A stretch of 64,000 nt of DNA, from positions 3,844,001 through 3,908,000 of the forward strand of contig OY755198.1 of the NCBI GenBank assembly GCA_963576735.1, in the 5' to 3' direction. The DNA is from Bedellia somnulentella. Lineage: Eukaryota; Arthropoda; Insecta; Lepidoptera; Bedelliidae. This document shows positions 1 to 9,782 of the stretch, one piece after another. The stretch's first letter is position 1. Every line of letters begins with the position of its first letter. The notes under the pieces were generated by a model, which did no database searches, had not been told where the DNA came from, and saw only the letters and a program-made list of their open reading frames with translations. Position numbers and translations under genes: made by a program.

Positions 1-2
1 TG

Positions 3-362
3 TATTGTGAAGACATTCCAGGCTTAGTGAAAATGTTTAACATCGAATATGACGCAAGCGAATGGAGGTTGTTCATAGACTCCTCAAAACGAAGTTTGAA
101 AGCAGTCCTTTTGCATAATGGCAATAAGTACGCTTCATTGCCAGTCGCCCATTCTGTACATATGAAAGAATGCTACGACAACTTGAAAAATGTGTTAGAT
201 AGAATAAAGTACGAAGAACACGGTTGGATGGTCTGTGGAGATCTGAAAGTTATAAGTATGCTGCTCGGTCAACAAGGTGGCTATACGAAGTACCCTTGTT
301 TTCTCTGCGAGTGGGATAGTCGAAACAGAGATAATAGTTTGACGAATAATTTTAGATTTTAG
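3..362 (+). pseudogene. Fragment of an unnamed arthropod repeat-associated protein
   Basis: The reading frame is already open at base 3 and runs to a TAG at 360-362, about 119 codons, so the start lies outside the window. The peptide contains EWRLFIDSSK near its start, a central HNGNKY and near its end GYTKYPCFLCEWDSR, with two cysteines in CFLC. I recognise this motif set from multicopy uncharacterised proteins of insects and other invertebrates that are probably transposon-borne, but I cannot name the element or the enzyme. The longer form continues past WDSR, so this copy is probably truncated at its 3' end. It is followed at once by a LINE 3' end on the same strand, which again suggests a repeat rather than a host gene. 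Confidence 0.5.
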
Positions 363-556
363 CAAATCAGTTTAATTTATGGGACATCTACCGAACATGT
401 TTTTAATCCGGCAAATCTTTCCATTCATGGGTTGTCTGGAAGAGATCGCTATTGGTGATAAGACCGCCAGTTGTACTTTGGCTTTTGTACCGATCTTTTT
501 TTTTTGTAATTGTTGTTTTTTTTTTGTGTTGTGCAATAAAGAGTTTTTATTATTAT
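363..556 (+). mobile_element. Non-LTR retrotransposon 3' end (GTCTGGAAGAGATCGCT type)
   Basis: Contains GGTTGTCTGGAAGAGATCGC, then GCGATAAG-like and GACCGCC blocks, T-rich stretches, an AATAAA and a short TTA-repeat tail. The same end occurs inverted at 25259-25400. This arrangement is typical of 3' untranslated ends of insect LINEs; the short ORF across it is not credible as a protein. Confidence 0.6.
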
Positions 557-565
557 TATAAAATA

Positions 566-665
566 AGTCTCTAAAATAAAATGTTAGAGGTGGAGAACCC
601 TTATCACGTGGTTTAGATGTATAAAAATAGATATAAACCTATTCTTAGACCTACCGAATGTGTAT
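566..665 (-). mobile_element. Helitron fragment
   Basis: AATAAAATGTTAGAGGTGGA followed by ACCCTTATCAC matches the inner part of the Helitron copies at 21780 and 41066 in the same orientation. The CTAG terminus is missing here, so the copy is truncated beside the LINE tail. Confidence 0.5.
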
Positions 666-742
666 ACAAAGATTCATTGAAATCAGTTCAGGCGTTTCAT
701 AGGAGTTTGGTGAAAAACTCTATGACACATGAGTTTTATATA

Positions 743-989
743 CATTCATACATATACTCACGGCTATAAATCCCAGGAAGGGGTAGCCAGAGCTAAAGAA
801 TTAGAAATTCCTCAGCCACTTTTGAAAATTTGAGTGGGGAAAAGATAGTAAAAATAAAGGTTGTTGGTGATGGGTCTCCAACCGCATCGCCCAAAAATCC
901 CTTAATAGCCCCATACCGTTAGTCGCCTCTTACGTACATCTACCGGAAGAAATGGGGTAGTGCTATTTAAAACCGACACTACACGGCAT
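743..989 (-). repeat. R245 repeat, full length, subfamily A
   Basis: Runs from the complement of the (ATGT)n tail to the complement of the GTGTAG start. It is flanked by a 13 bp target duplication TGAGTTTTATATA at 730-742 and 990-1002, which fixes both ends and gives a 247 bp unit. Confidence 0.85.
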
Positions 990-1146
990 TGAGTTTTATA
1001 TATTAGAAGATATTGGTTACGATATGGCTATATAAGCTAAAATTACTAAGTTGATGAAATACTCTCGAAACGATCTTGTTTGACCTTAGAAACTCATAAA
1101 CAAATTGATTAGGAATCATAATATCCGCTTACTATACGAACAATAA

Positions 1147-1264
1147 TACATACATACATATACACACGGCCATAAATCCCTAAAAGGGGTAGCCAGAGCT
1201 GTGGAATTAGAAATTCCTCAGCCACTTTTGGAAAGTTGCATGGGGAAGAGATGGTAAAATAAAG
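1147..1264 (-). repeat. R245 repeat, 3' half only
   Basis: The 3' half of a copy in inverse orientation, cut at AATAAAG and joined directly to the + copy at 1265. The two form a hairpin with ~118 bp arms and outward-pointing tails. Confidence 0.7.
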
Positions 1265-1505
1265 CTGTGTAGTGTCGGCTTAGAATAGCACTACCCCATT
1301 TCTTCCGGTGGGTGTACGTAAGAGGCGGCTTACGGTATTGGGGCTATTAAGGGATTTTTGGGCGATGCGGTTGGAGACCCATCACCAACAACCTTTATTC
1401 TACCATCTTTTCCCCACTCAACTTCCAAAAGTGGCTGAGGAATTTATAATTCCTTGGCTCTGGCTACCCCTTCTAGGGAGTTATAGCCGTGAGTATATGT
1501 ATGTA
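1265..1505 (+). repeat. R245 repeat, full length, subfamily A
   Basis: Starts CTGTGTAGTGTCGGC and ends GCCGTGAGTATATGTATG. No continuation of the preceding inverse copy is found after it, so this is not simple nesting. Confidence 0.8.
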
Positions 1506-1718
1506 AATATATCAATGTATTATATCTCTTACTACAAGTAATTAAATTGGGTCATTATGGCCTTTTTTTGTAGGTATTAACTAAAGTAACTAAAAAGTAA
1601 TGATATGGAGCCAGCACTTGTAAATTGCAAATTACTCATTGGGTTTTGGAGTTGAGTAGGAAATAAGTTATCAAGTAAAGGATGATTGGTGATAGGTGTC
1701 GATGGGCTAAGTTTGTGT

Positions 1719-2749
1719 AACATAAACATAACATAAACGTTCACGCCGAATATCCCCGAAGGGGTTGGCAGAGGTACTAATACTTCTGAACATCACGTGA
1801 CATTGTCACCTGGTGTTCAGAGTACCCACGTTTTGCATGGATAGTGTACTCACGTGATAGGGGGCAGGCCTATCGCCGTTTTGTACGAATACACTGTCAC
1901 ATTCAGTACTAAGAGTAAGGCAATTGTATGTCCAGCAAGTTTGCATTTCCTTACATAAAAGCGTTCTGTCCTCGAAGGAACTAAACCTTCTCAGGTCTTC
2001 TCGGGTATACCAGATAGTGGTTCCCGTGGTAAAGACTGCCTTTGCCAGGCAAAACGGCCTGACGGCCTACATATCTATATACAACAAAATGGCACAAAAA
2101 GGTGTCATTCACAAAAATGACTCCATCTACCAATTAAAAAATAAACTGTATAAGTGGCTGCTCGATACAGACTACAACGACACAGAAAGCATATTACATC
2201 CCTGTATATAATAATAATATATCTATAATGCATATTTATTTTTGAAAAAAGTTTATTCATTTATATATTATTCATTTCTTCATTACTAACCCGACTAACC
2301 CCCCTGTAAATATTATGTTGTTTAGTTTTAGAATTGTTTGTTAATTTTTAACCAGTTACTCCATTTTTTCTAATTTTTTTTTCTAGCTTAAATAGTATTG
2401 TAACATTTAAATTCTACTGTTAACTGGTTTCTCGAAATACAGGCCTAGCCTAGTTTGAGAACCCCTGTAAAATTCAGCATAAATGTAAATGTCTTTTTAT
2501 CAAATAAACATTTTTTATTTTATTTTATTTTTTTATTTTATTATTATTTTTTTTTTTACATGACTAAGTACAACTCAGCCATGTGGGTTTCCTCACGATG
2601 TTTTCCCTCACCGTTAACAACCATGATAAATTAACCACACATATGTCTTTAGAAAAGACAAATTGGTGTAGGCCCGACCCGGGATTTGAACACTAGTCGC
2701 TTGCACGTTAACCGGTGTTCTACCCATTGAGCTATCACGTCGTTTTAAT
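1719..2749 (-). mobile_element. S1 tRNA-derived SINE, split by a LINE
   Basis: Reading the minus strand, the head at the right carries A-box-like GATAGCTCAATGGGTAGAAC and B-box-like GTTCAAATCCC, then the core GTGAGGGAAAACATCGTGAG. The tail part (1719-1902) ends in CCAACCCCTTCGGGG and (TTATG)n. An 8 bp GTTTGTGT lies at 1711-1718 and 2750-2757. A LINE copy occupies 1903-2557. Confidence 0.75.
1903..2557 (+). mobile_element. 5'-truncated LINE inserted in S1
   Basis: Bases 1903-2211 encode about 100 residues in one frame ending in a stop. The end of the peptide, NKLYKWLLDTDYNDTESIL, resembles the C-terminal tail of reverse transcriptases of CR1/Jockey-like LINEs (my recollection of the family). 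A ~340 bp 3' untranslated region follows, with AATAAA and an A/T-rich tail. ACAT before and after it fits a short target duplication. Truncation at the 5' end plus a tail is the usual outcome of target-primed reverse transcription. Confidence 0.6.
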
Positions 2750-2759
2750 GTTTGTGTGT

Positions 2760-3810
2760 GTAAGGTTAATCTTATAATGGTAGCGTAACATTAGCATACC
2801 TATTTATTCGTTAAATTAAACATTTTAGACTGATGTTTTTAAGCAATTTAGATACTATAATAAAATGAAACGATTTGTTTTTGTATTAGTTTGCTTGTTT
2901 TAAAAAAAATCTGAAATTATTTTCCCTATTCTAAAAATCTAATAGAAAGCCATTGCTATTGCTTTAAGACCTCAAAAAGATGATCGAATATGTCGTCAGT
3001 GTAATCCGAGAAAATGTCATTACAGAAACACATTACCCGTGCGAAGTTGGGGCGGACTATGTGAAATTATATTTATGAACTAGCATTAGGCAAACTTAAA
3101 AAAAATTATTAATATTCCAGGAAAGAAAAGTCTTAATGTAGAACAAAACTAAAAAAGCTCTTAAACGTGCCACATTTTATCCAACAAATATTTATTTCAT
3201 CATAAATTTAAAATAAAAATTTCAATTGTATGAAATAAATGGACTCTAAGGTAAAGATTAGGAAGGTATATTTCAAATAAAACAAGGAATCTATATATAT
3301 ATCTATAGGGATCCAATCAAAAACAGAACAGACAGACACAAAACCGCGCCATTTCTTCAATCAATATTTAAACAAAAATTTCTAATCCAGCCAGTTCTTT
3401 ATTCATCATTGTAATTCCACCTCCTTGGTTGTCATAAACATGCTTGGAACAAAAAAACCACAAACTTAAATAACTCTTATAACTCTTTATTCTTTATCAA
3501 TGAATAATGTATAAATGTTTTCCTTTCTTTCTTTATATTCTATGAAAATAAAACTTACCAGTTGGGTTAAAGGCAGCCATTATCGCACACGACAAATAAA
3601 ACACACAAAGCAAACGCGTGCAACACACGGCACGGTTGTAGTAAAACTGCTACATCCTATAAGATGATACCAACGGGTGACCTGGCTACTGATAATACGA
3701 GGTACTACACTGGTTTTCAACATTTGGATGTGACGTCATTTAAAGATCATCGTCATATCTTGCATGTTGTTATGAACCCTCGAAATAGTTAACTATATTA
3801 CAAATATATA
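2760..3810. other. AT-rich stretch, nothing recognised
   Basis: No coding signal, known repeat or RNA gene is visible. It is low-complexity in places and has a short CpG-containing patch near 3590-3640. Confidence 0.4.
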
Positions 3811-3812
3811 TA

Positions 3813-4051
3813 CATACTTACATATACTCACAACTGTAAATCCCTAACAGGGATAGCCAGAACCTCAGAATAATAATTTTCCACCATTTTTTGAAATTCA
3901 GTTAGGAATATTGTAAAATAAGAATCTTTGGTGATGGGTCTCCTACCGCATTGCCCAAAAATCACATATAAGCCCGAAAACCCTTAGTCGGCTCTTTCGA
4001 TGACCCACGGACAGAAATGGGATAGTGCTATTTGAAACTTTCATTTTACAG
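3813..4051 (-). repeat. R245 repeat, diverged
   Basis: Recognisable from the complement of the tail (CATATACTCACAACTG) through GGTGATGGGTCTCC and CCCTTAGTCG to GATAGTGCTATT, with many substitutions. The mariner lies about 20 bp beyond its 5' end. Confidence 0.65.
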
Positions 4052-4069
4052 CCTGTATATAAATATATA

Positions 4070-5373
4070 CGAGAGGCATGCCAATAGAAGTTAGATACTC
4101 TTTTCTCATTTAATTGACATTGGCAAGCTATACACCATCTTATAGGCTGGTTTTTTATTGATATATTTGAATATAGAACATACTTCTTTAATTTATTTTT
4201 TATTTGAATGAGCATCATTTTTCCGAGAATCTGGCGGGAATTCACTTGCAACAATGGAGCTCAGTCGACGTGATTTTTGCGCTATGATTTACTACGACTT
4301 TAAAAAGGGTTGAAGCCTCAAGAATGTTTTGAACTTTTCGCTTCTACTTTTAGTGAGTCTGCTTGTTCCCGAGCAACAGTATTCAATTGGTTGGCTGAAT
4401 TTAAAAGAAGACGTGGATGTGTCGAAGATGAAGCGAAGACAGGACGACAGCCAACCGCGGTCATGCAAGAAAACGTTCGTGCAGTTGAAAAACTAATTCG
4501 AAAGACGAATTTCATATGAAGAGCTAGAGCAAGAGCTAGGAATTGGATCAGCAGCAATGCAAACCATAATTAACGATCACCTTTCTCTCCGTAAACGTTG
4601 TCCGAGATGGGTGCAGCACAAACTTACCGATGAGCAGAAAGACCGTCGGGTGGATTGGTGCCTATTCATGATAGATAAATTCAACGGAGGCGAGAAAAAA
4701 AAACGTATATGATATACTGACTGGTGACAAAACATGGCTTTATATCTATGATCCCGAATCAAAGCGACAGTCGACTGTATGGTGCTTTGAAGACGAGCCA
4801 ACTCCAACGAAATGTCGCCGTGCACGAAGCACACAGAAACAAATGGTCGCCTCGTTTTTCTGCAAAACGGGTCATATTGCTACTCTGGTGCTAGAGAATG
4901 AAAGAACGGTGAACTCCGAATGGTATGTGACAGTTTGTGCTCCAACAGTAATATCAGCTTGGTGTGACAATCGACCGAAGTCAGGAATCCGGCACCTTCT
5001 CTGGCACCACGACAATGCGGCGCCGCACACGTCTGCCAGAATACTAGACTTTTTCAACTCGAAAAATGTGTCAATTCTCCCTTACCCGCCATATTTCCCT
5101 GACCTAGCGCCTTGTGATATTTACTTGTTTCCAAAAATCAAAGAAAAACTAAAGGGTAAGAGGTTTGAAGGCAAAGAAGATGCGCTGGTTGCCTATAATT
5201 TCGAGATTTCTGAGGTATCTAAAGAAGAGTGGTCACAGGTATTTTCCAATTGGTTCAGACGTATGGAAAAGTGTATACATGCTCAGGGTGAATACTTTGA
5301 AAAGATCGATACTTGTAATAAAGAATAAATTTTATCATTTTTGAGTATCTAGTTTCTTTTGGCATGCCCCTCA
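4070..5373 (+). mobile_element. mariner DNA transposon, 1304 bp
   Basis: Terminal inverted repeats of about 30 bp start GAGAGGCATGCC at 4071 and GAGGGGCATGCC (read inward from 5372), matching at 26 of 30 positions. TA dinucleotides at 4068-4069 and 5374-5375 are the expected target duplication. The length and the single transposase frame inside fit the mariner family. The element is dead, because the transposase carries frameshifts. Confidence 0.92.
4254..5328 (+). pseudogene. mariner transposase, frameshifted remnant
   Basis: From the ATG at 4254 the frame is lost three times: one base is missing near 4308 (GGTTG where GGTTTG is expected), a second break lies near 4510, and a third lies in the A-run at 4694-4703. 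The last frame is open from 4705 to the stop at 5328. Mariner landmarks are clear: a helix-turn-helix N-terminal region, a WVQHKL linker (WVPHEL in the family) near 4608, TGDKTW with the first catalytic Asp at 4726, HHDNA with the second at 5011, and YFPDLAPCD with the third at 5116. There are 34 residues between the last two aspartates, so the triad is DD34D and intact. Full length would be about 355 codons. Intact catalytic residues with broken frames suggest fairly recent loss of coding function. Confidence 0.9.
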
Positions 5374-5580
5374 TATATATTGACGAAATAAAGAATTTAT
5401 TTGAGTATATATTGATTAAGATAACGCAAAAATAAAACATCTTTATCTATATGATGATAACAAAACATCTTTATCTATATGATGATATGCCCCGACGAGA
5501 CAGTCAATTGAAAAAATATTATTCTTATGCAATTAACATTTTCGTAATAAGGAGTAAGCTTGAATTTTATATATACACGT

Positions 5581-5694
5581 AGATAGATACAGATACTCAC
5601 GGCCATAAATCCCAAAAAAGGTGTATCTAAAGATTTAGAACTTGAACCTCCTCAGCCACATTTGAAAGTTGATGGGAGACAAGATGGTCGTATT
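5581..5694 (-). repeat. R245 repeat, 3' part
   Basis: Complement of the tail and the GCTGAGG hairpin zone, cut near 5694. It is separated by ~40 bp from a + copy, again with both tails pointing outward. Confidence 0.65.
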
Positions 5695-5736
5695 TGTAAT
5701 AGTAAAATTTTAATTGCTATTTTGTGTAAATTGTGT

Positions 5737-6000
5737 GTGTTGTGTCGACTTAGAATTGCACTACCCCATTTTTTCCAGTGGTTAAACGTACGTGGTGGGT
5801 GTACGTAAGAGGCGACTAACGGTATTGGGGCTTTGTAAGGGATTTTTGGGAGATGCGGTTGGAGACCCATCACCAACAACCTTTATTTTACCATCTTTTT
5901 CCCACGCAACTTCCAAAAGTGGCTGAGGAATTTTTAATTCTTTAGCTCTGGCTACCCCTTCTATGGATTTATAGCCGTGAGTATATGTATGTGTGTATGT
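5737..6000 (+). repeat. R245 repeat with small internal duplication
   Basis: GTTGTGTCGACTTAG start to GCCGTGAGTATATGTATG. Between the CCGGTGGG-equivalent and GTACGTAAG there are extra bases containing a second GTGG...ACGTACG block, unlike other copies. Confidence 0.8.
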
Positions 6001-6299
6001 ATTTTGTGTGAATCTACTTGAACTTCTGCCACTCTATTTCTGTTTACGTCGTATTATACTTCGCACTTTGTATTCTTACTTGTTATTTTATTGATAAGCA
6101 ACAGTGTTTGACAAATTATTTAAAAAATATATCTATTTTGAACGAAGCAGAAAAGATCTTACTATTTAACCAACTTTTCTACTAAATCAATGTACAGACT
6201 TATATCAGGTTAAAATCCGATATACTAGTAATAACCCCTAATATGTCGGATGATGTTAAAAATAACTGATTAAGCGTGAGTTTAATTAACTTGACAATC

Positions 6300-6677
6300 A
6301 TAAACATAACATAACATAAACGTTCACGCCGTTTATCCCCGAAGGGGTTGGCAGAAGTACCAATACTTCTGAACTCACATAGCAGCGCCATCTAGTGTCC
6401 AGAGAAGGTACCCACGTTTTGCTTAGACAGTGTACTCACGTGATAGGGGGCAGGCCTATCGCCGTTTTGTACGAATACACTTTCACATGACTAAGTACAA
6501 CTCAGCCATGTGGGTTTCCTCACGATGTTTTTCCTCACCGTTAACCACCATGATAAATTAACCACACATATGACTTTTGAAAAGACAAATTGGTGTAGGC
6601 CCGACCCAGGATTGAAACTCACGCCCTTCTGTTTTCGGGCGGGTGTTCTACCCAATGGACTATCATGTCGCTACATC
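6300..6677 (-). mobile_element. S1 tRNA-derived SINE, full length
   Basis: A 12 bp target duplication AACTTGATC-like (AACTTGACAATC) at 6288-6299 and 6678-6689 fixes the ends. The minus-strand order is tRNA-like head, GTGAGGAAAAACATCGTGAG core, CACGTGAG block, CCAACCCCTTCGGGG hairpin, GGCGTGAACG and a (TTATG)n tail. Confidence 0.88.
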
Positions 6678-7123
6678 AACTTGACAATCCTTTTTAAAAT
6701 ATGGCACAAATAACAAAATTACATAATAATGACACAAAAGGCTAGTAAAATTACTAATTATTAGTCTCACACTTTGAGAAACACATGTCGTGTAATACAA
6801 ACACACAGACACAGAGGACCGTTTTGTTTTCTCTGTGTGTACTTGTTGTTAACATTTGAACCAAATAACTGTGTACTGTATAACATTGGAACTAAGATTG
6901 TTTCACTTTACATCTCTTTTGAATTATAAGCGAAGGAAAGAGACGGCAAGAAATTTGTTCGTACTGTCGATTATCGTATCGTTAATTCATATGTTTTATA
7001 ACATGATGACATATCAGTCTATCATAGTAATTGGAGGTTGTAAATGTAATGATAAAAGCATATTAAAAGGGATTGTAAATGTTAGCAAGAATTTAACAAA
7101 ATTCATTTCTATTGTATCTAGTG

Positions 7124-7370
7124 TGCTGTGTAGTGTCGGCTTAGAATAGCATTACCCCATTTCTTCCGGTGGTTGTACGTAAGAGCCGACTAACGGGAAT
7201 GGGGGTTTTATTAGGAATTTTTGGGCGATGCGGTTGGAGACCCATCACCAACAACCTTTATTTTACCATATTTTCCCCACGCATCTTCCAAAAGTGGCTG
7301 AGGAATTTCTAATTCCTTAGCTCTGGCTACCCCTTCTTGGGATTTATAGCCGGGAGTATATGTATGTATG
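7124..7370 (+). repeat. R245 repeat, full length, subfamily A
   Basis: Complete from GCTGTGTAGTGTCGGC to the (ATGT)n tail. A second, much older copy follows directly. Confidence 0.82.
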
Positions 7371-7377
7371 TATCTTT

Positions 7378-7540
7378 ATAGTGTCGGCTTAGATTAGCAC
7401 TAATCCATTTCATTCCGCGTCGTTAGAGGCTATTTAGGTTTTTCGAACTTTTACAGTAATTTTTGATAGATGTGGCCGAAGAACTATCGCGAACAATTCT
7501 TTATTTTAGAGCCTTGTTCCCACGATTCTTTAAATTTTAA
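7378..7540 (+). repeat. R245 repeat, old partial copy
   Basis: TAGTGTCGGCTTAG is kept, then heavily mutated positions up to the ...TTTATTTTA block; the 3' part is not recognisable. Confidence 0.5.
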
Positions 7541-7733
7541 TTAAGTTGCGGTTGGGTTTCCAGCTACAGCATCCAACAATATATTAGGGCGTTTACCCCT
7601 ACCCTTAGTTACCCCATAATAAGATATGGAGTAGTACTACTGCCACGACACTGACGCAGCTTAACACAACGAGTAACAGTATCGACTAATTTAAAAAAAT
7701 ATATATTGATATTTACTATTTTATTTATAAGAT

Positions 7734-7965
7734 GGATTAGAATAACACTACCCCATTTCCACCCCTGGGTGATCGTAAGAGGCGACTAATGGTATAGGGG
7801 CTTTATAAGTGATTTTTGGGCGATGTGGTTGGTCCGGTCACCAAAAACATATATTATTACCATCTTTTCCTCAATCAACTTCCAAACGTGGCTGAGGAAT
7901 TTCTCATTCCAAAGCTCTGGCTAACCCGTTAAGGGATTTATAGTTGTGAGTATGTGTGTGTGTTT
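7734..7965 (+). repeat. R245 repeat, subfamily C
   Basis: GGGTGATCGTAAGAGGCGAC, ACATATATTATTACCATC and GTTAAGGGATTTATAG identify subfamily C. The first bases of the unit are missing. Confidence 0.75.
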
Positions 7966-7967
7966 GG

Positions 7968-8070
7968 ATGATGAATGTAAGTTCTAGAGATTAGCCAGGA
8001 TCTTGCGGAATGGCATCGAATAGCCTTTGGCTAACCCAATAGGAACCATAGATAGGCGTGACAGGTATGT
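7968..8070 (+). mobile_element. RTE-L LINE 3' tail, old
   Basis: Aligns with the last ~100 bases of RTE-L (GATGATGAATGTAA...CCAGGATC...CTAACCCAATAGGAACC...GGCGTGA), with many changes. Confidence 0.5.
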
Positions 8071-8102
8071 CTGGAATAATGTATTTAAGCTGGTGTTCTG
8101 CT

Positions 8103-8229
8103 GGGCAAGCACGAGCGCAATTTTATCGACACGATAACGGTTAGAATGAGATGGCAGTATACGATACTAAGTAAATGCGTAAGAGGTATCCCACGCGATA
8201 AGTAGTTTAAACACGGCTCGTGCTTGCCC
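8103..8229 (+). mobile_element. M1 element (terminal inverted repeat MITE)
   Basis: 127 bp with inverted ends GGGCAAGCACGAGC and GCTCGTGCTTGCCC. Inside are ATTTTATCGACACGATAACG and GAGATGGCAGTATACGATAC, shared with copies at 27260, 29773, 34327 and 41898. Flanking TTCTGC on both sides could be part of an 8 bp hAT-like duplication, which I cannot confirm. Confidence 0.75.
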
Positions 8230-8299
8230 TTCTGCCCTGTTGAGAATAACGTCGTTCTTCGTTACCTAAACGTGTTAAATAATGTATGAAGAAATATAC

Positions 8300-8372
8300 A
8301 TACATATATACTCACGCCACTAGTTCCCATTGAGGTGGGCAGAGACTATCGATCGCCACTTTGTACGTTATG
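8300..8372 (-). mobile_element. RTE-L LINE 3' tail
   Basis: Complement of the (ATGT)n tail, GGCGTGAGTATA, the CCCCAATGGGAA-type hairpin and the TGGCGATCGATAGTCTCTGC coding end. Confidence 0.7.
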
Positions 8373-8463
8373 TATTACGACCTACACGATTAAGGAGTGT
8401 AGTAGGAGAATTAGTTAAAATTCGGAGGTAGGAAACGCAAACACTACTTAAACGTGTAAAAGA

Positions 8464-8591
8464 AATAAAGGATAGAAGAATTTCGCGTTGGCAGCCATTG
8501 ACACGGTGGCTCAATTGGCAGAGCGTCGGGGCGTATACCCGAGGTCGCGGGTTCGATTCCCGCCTGTGACGAAATTTTTCTTTCCTTTATT
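8464..8591 (+). mobile_element. tIR: tRNA-like gene inside inverted repeats
   Basis: Bases 8464-8485 and 8570-8591 are 22 bp imperfect inverted repeats (AATAAAGGATAGAAG.. against AATAAAGGAAAGAAA.., 19 of 22 matching). They enclose a 72 nt tRNA cloverleaf at 8500-8571. A copy at 23013-23141 on the other strand has the same plan, so the whole structure moves as a unit. Confidence 0.7.
8500..8571 (+). other. tRNA-like cloverleaf (pseudo-tRNA)
   Basis: It folds fully: acceptor GACACGG with CTGTGAC (one G.T pair and one mismatch in this copy; other copies have CTGTGTC), D stem GCTC/GAGC, anticodon stem TCGGG/CCCGA, and T arm GCGGG-TTCGATT-CCCGC. The loop GCGTATA would place GTA (Tyr) as anticodon, but position 33 is C, not the invariant U, and no tRNA-Tyr intron is present. 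A-box GGCTCAATTGG and B-box GGTTCGATTCC are good, and a TTTTT Pol III terminator lies at 8575. It is probably transcribable but not a working tRNA. Confidence 0.6.
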
Positions 8592-8802
8592 TATTCTTTA
8601 TTTATTTGTATTTAATGTGTTCATTATTCACCTTATCTATGTTTAAATAGGTTACTGATGGTTAAAAGGAGTATTTTTTCATTTATGCATATTTTGTACG
8701 GGTTTTTGGTCTCTTGAACTATAATTCTGTCTTTTAGTTTCAGACTTTCTCATAATTAACTATCCAACTTAATAAACCAATCTGTATCCGTAATAAATAT
8801 TC

Positions 8803-9045
8803 TAGCATAAATAATAGCTCTCCAATGCTATCTAGACCTCTCCAAAAAAACTCATACAAACAACTTCGTTCTTGCCATTATCACTACAGCGATATCTACC
8901 GAAATTTTTCTGAACTACCAAAAAGAAAATTGCGTCTCCACCAGCTGATTGATATAACAGATTAGTTTGTGAACATTATAGCACCAATTATAAACAAAAC
9001 AAGTAATATACATACATGTATGCAGTAAATGCATTTGCACATGTA
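8803..9045. repeat. Unnamed repeat, copy 1 of 2
   Basis: About 240 bp similar in the same orientation to 10398-10658. Shared blocks include ACAAACAACTTCGTTC, CTACCAAAAAGAAAATTGC and ATGCAGTAAATG. No terminal repeat or coding capacity is seen. Confidence 0.6.
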
Positions 9046-9101
9046 GAAAATGTCTTATTAATTCCAGCAACTATATGTAGCATTATTAATTTAAAAAAAA
9101 T

Positions 9102-9581
9102 ACGGACATATTATACACAGATAAAGTTAGCCCCAAACCAAGTAAGACTTGAATTATGGAATACTAACTCAACTATATATATATATACGTCGTATAAATA
9201 ATACCCACGACTAAGAAACAAACATTTATGCTCATCACATAAATGTCCGTGTAGTGTCGGCTTAGAATAGCACTACCCCGTTTCTACCGATGGGTGTACG
9301 TAAGAGGCGACTAACGGTATTGGGGCTTTTAGGGGATTTTTGGGCGATGCGGCTGGAGACCCATCACCAACAACCTTTACTTTACCATCCTTTCCCCACT
9401 CAATTTTCCAAATGTGGCTGAGGAATTTCTTATTCCTTAGCTCTGGCTACCCCTTCTAGGGATTTATAGCCGTGAGTATATGTATGTATGTATGTACATA
9501 AATATTGTCCTCAGAGGGGATCGAACCCTTAACCTCCGGACTGAGAAGCTAATCACCTATCCACTCAGCCACGACTGTCGT
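9102..9581 (-). mobile_element. S2 tRNA-derived SINE, interrupted by R245
   Basis: Minus strand: a tRNA-like head at the right (B-box GGGTTCGATCCC), then a body, ending at the left in GGGGCTAACTTTATCTGTGT. An R245 copy is inserted at 9247-9495. Confidence 0.7.
9247..9495 (+). repeat. R245 repeat inserted in S2
   Basis: Flanked by ACATAAATGT (9237-9246) and ACATAAATAT (9496-9505), a 10 bp target duplication with one mismatch. Full length, 249 bp, subfamily A. Confidence 0.88.
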
Positions 9582-9782
9582 TAAAACCTACACAATTGAT
9601 ATTGGTTGTGTTAATTTATTTATTTGATACATTATTTATCTTATAAAATTTAATGAGTTACTTAACTTTGAAACAAGTTTCATTTTTCTTTTACTAAAAT
9701 TGTTCGGATGTTTATTAAGACATATTTTCTTATATTGAAAGGGAAGTTTAAAAGGGAAATGCGGTAAATGGAGCCATAAACA

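Noticed and set aside
379..561. 60-residue ORF with poly-Phe
   Set aside because: It lies in the untranslated LINE end; T-runs create the phenylalanines.
4318..4557. Minus-strand ORFs within the mariner (also 3943-4254, 4577-4834 and 4872-5057)
   Set aside because: Antisense shadows of the transposase frame.
8500..8571. Functional tRNA-Tyr gene
   Set aside because: C instead of U at position 33, no intron, multicopy inside a mobile unit, and an acceptor mismatch.
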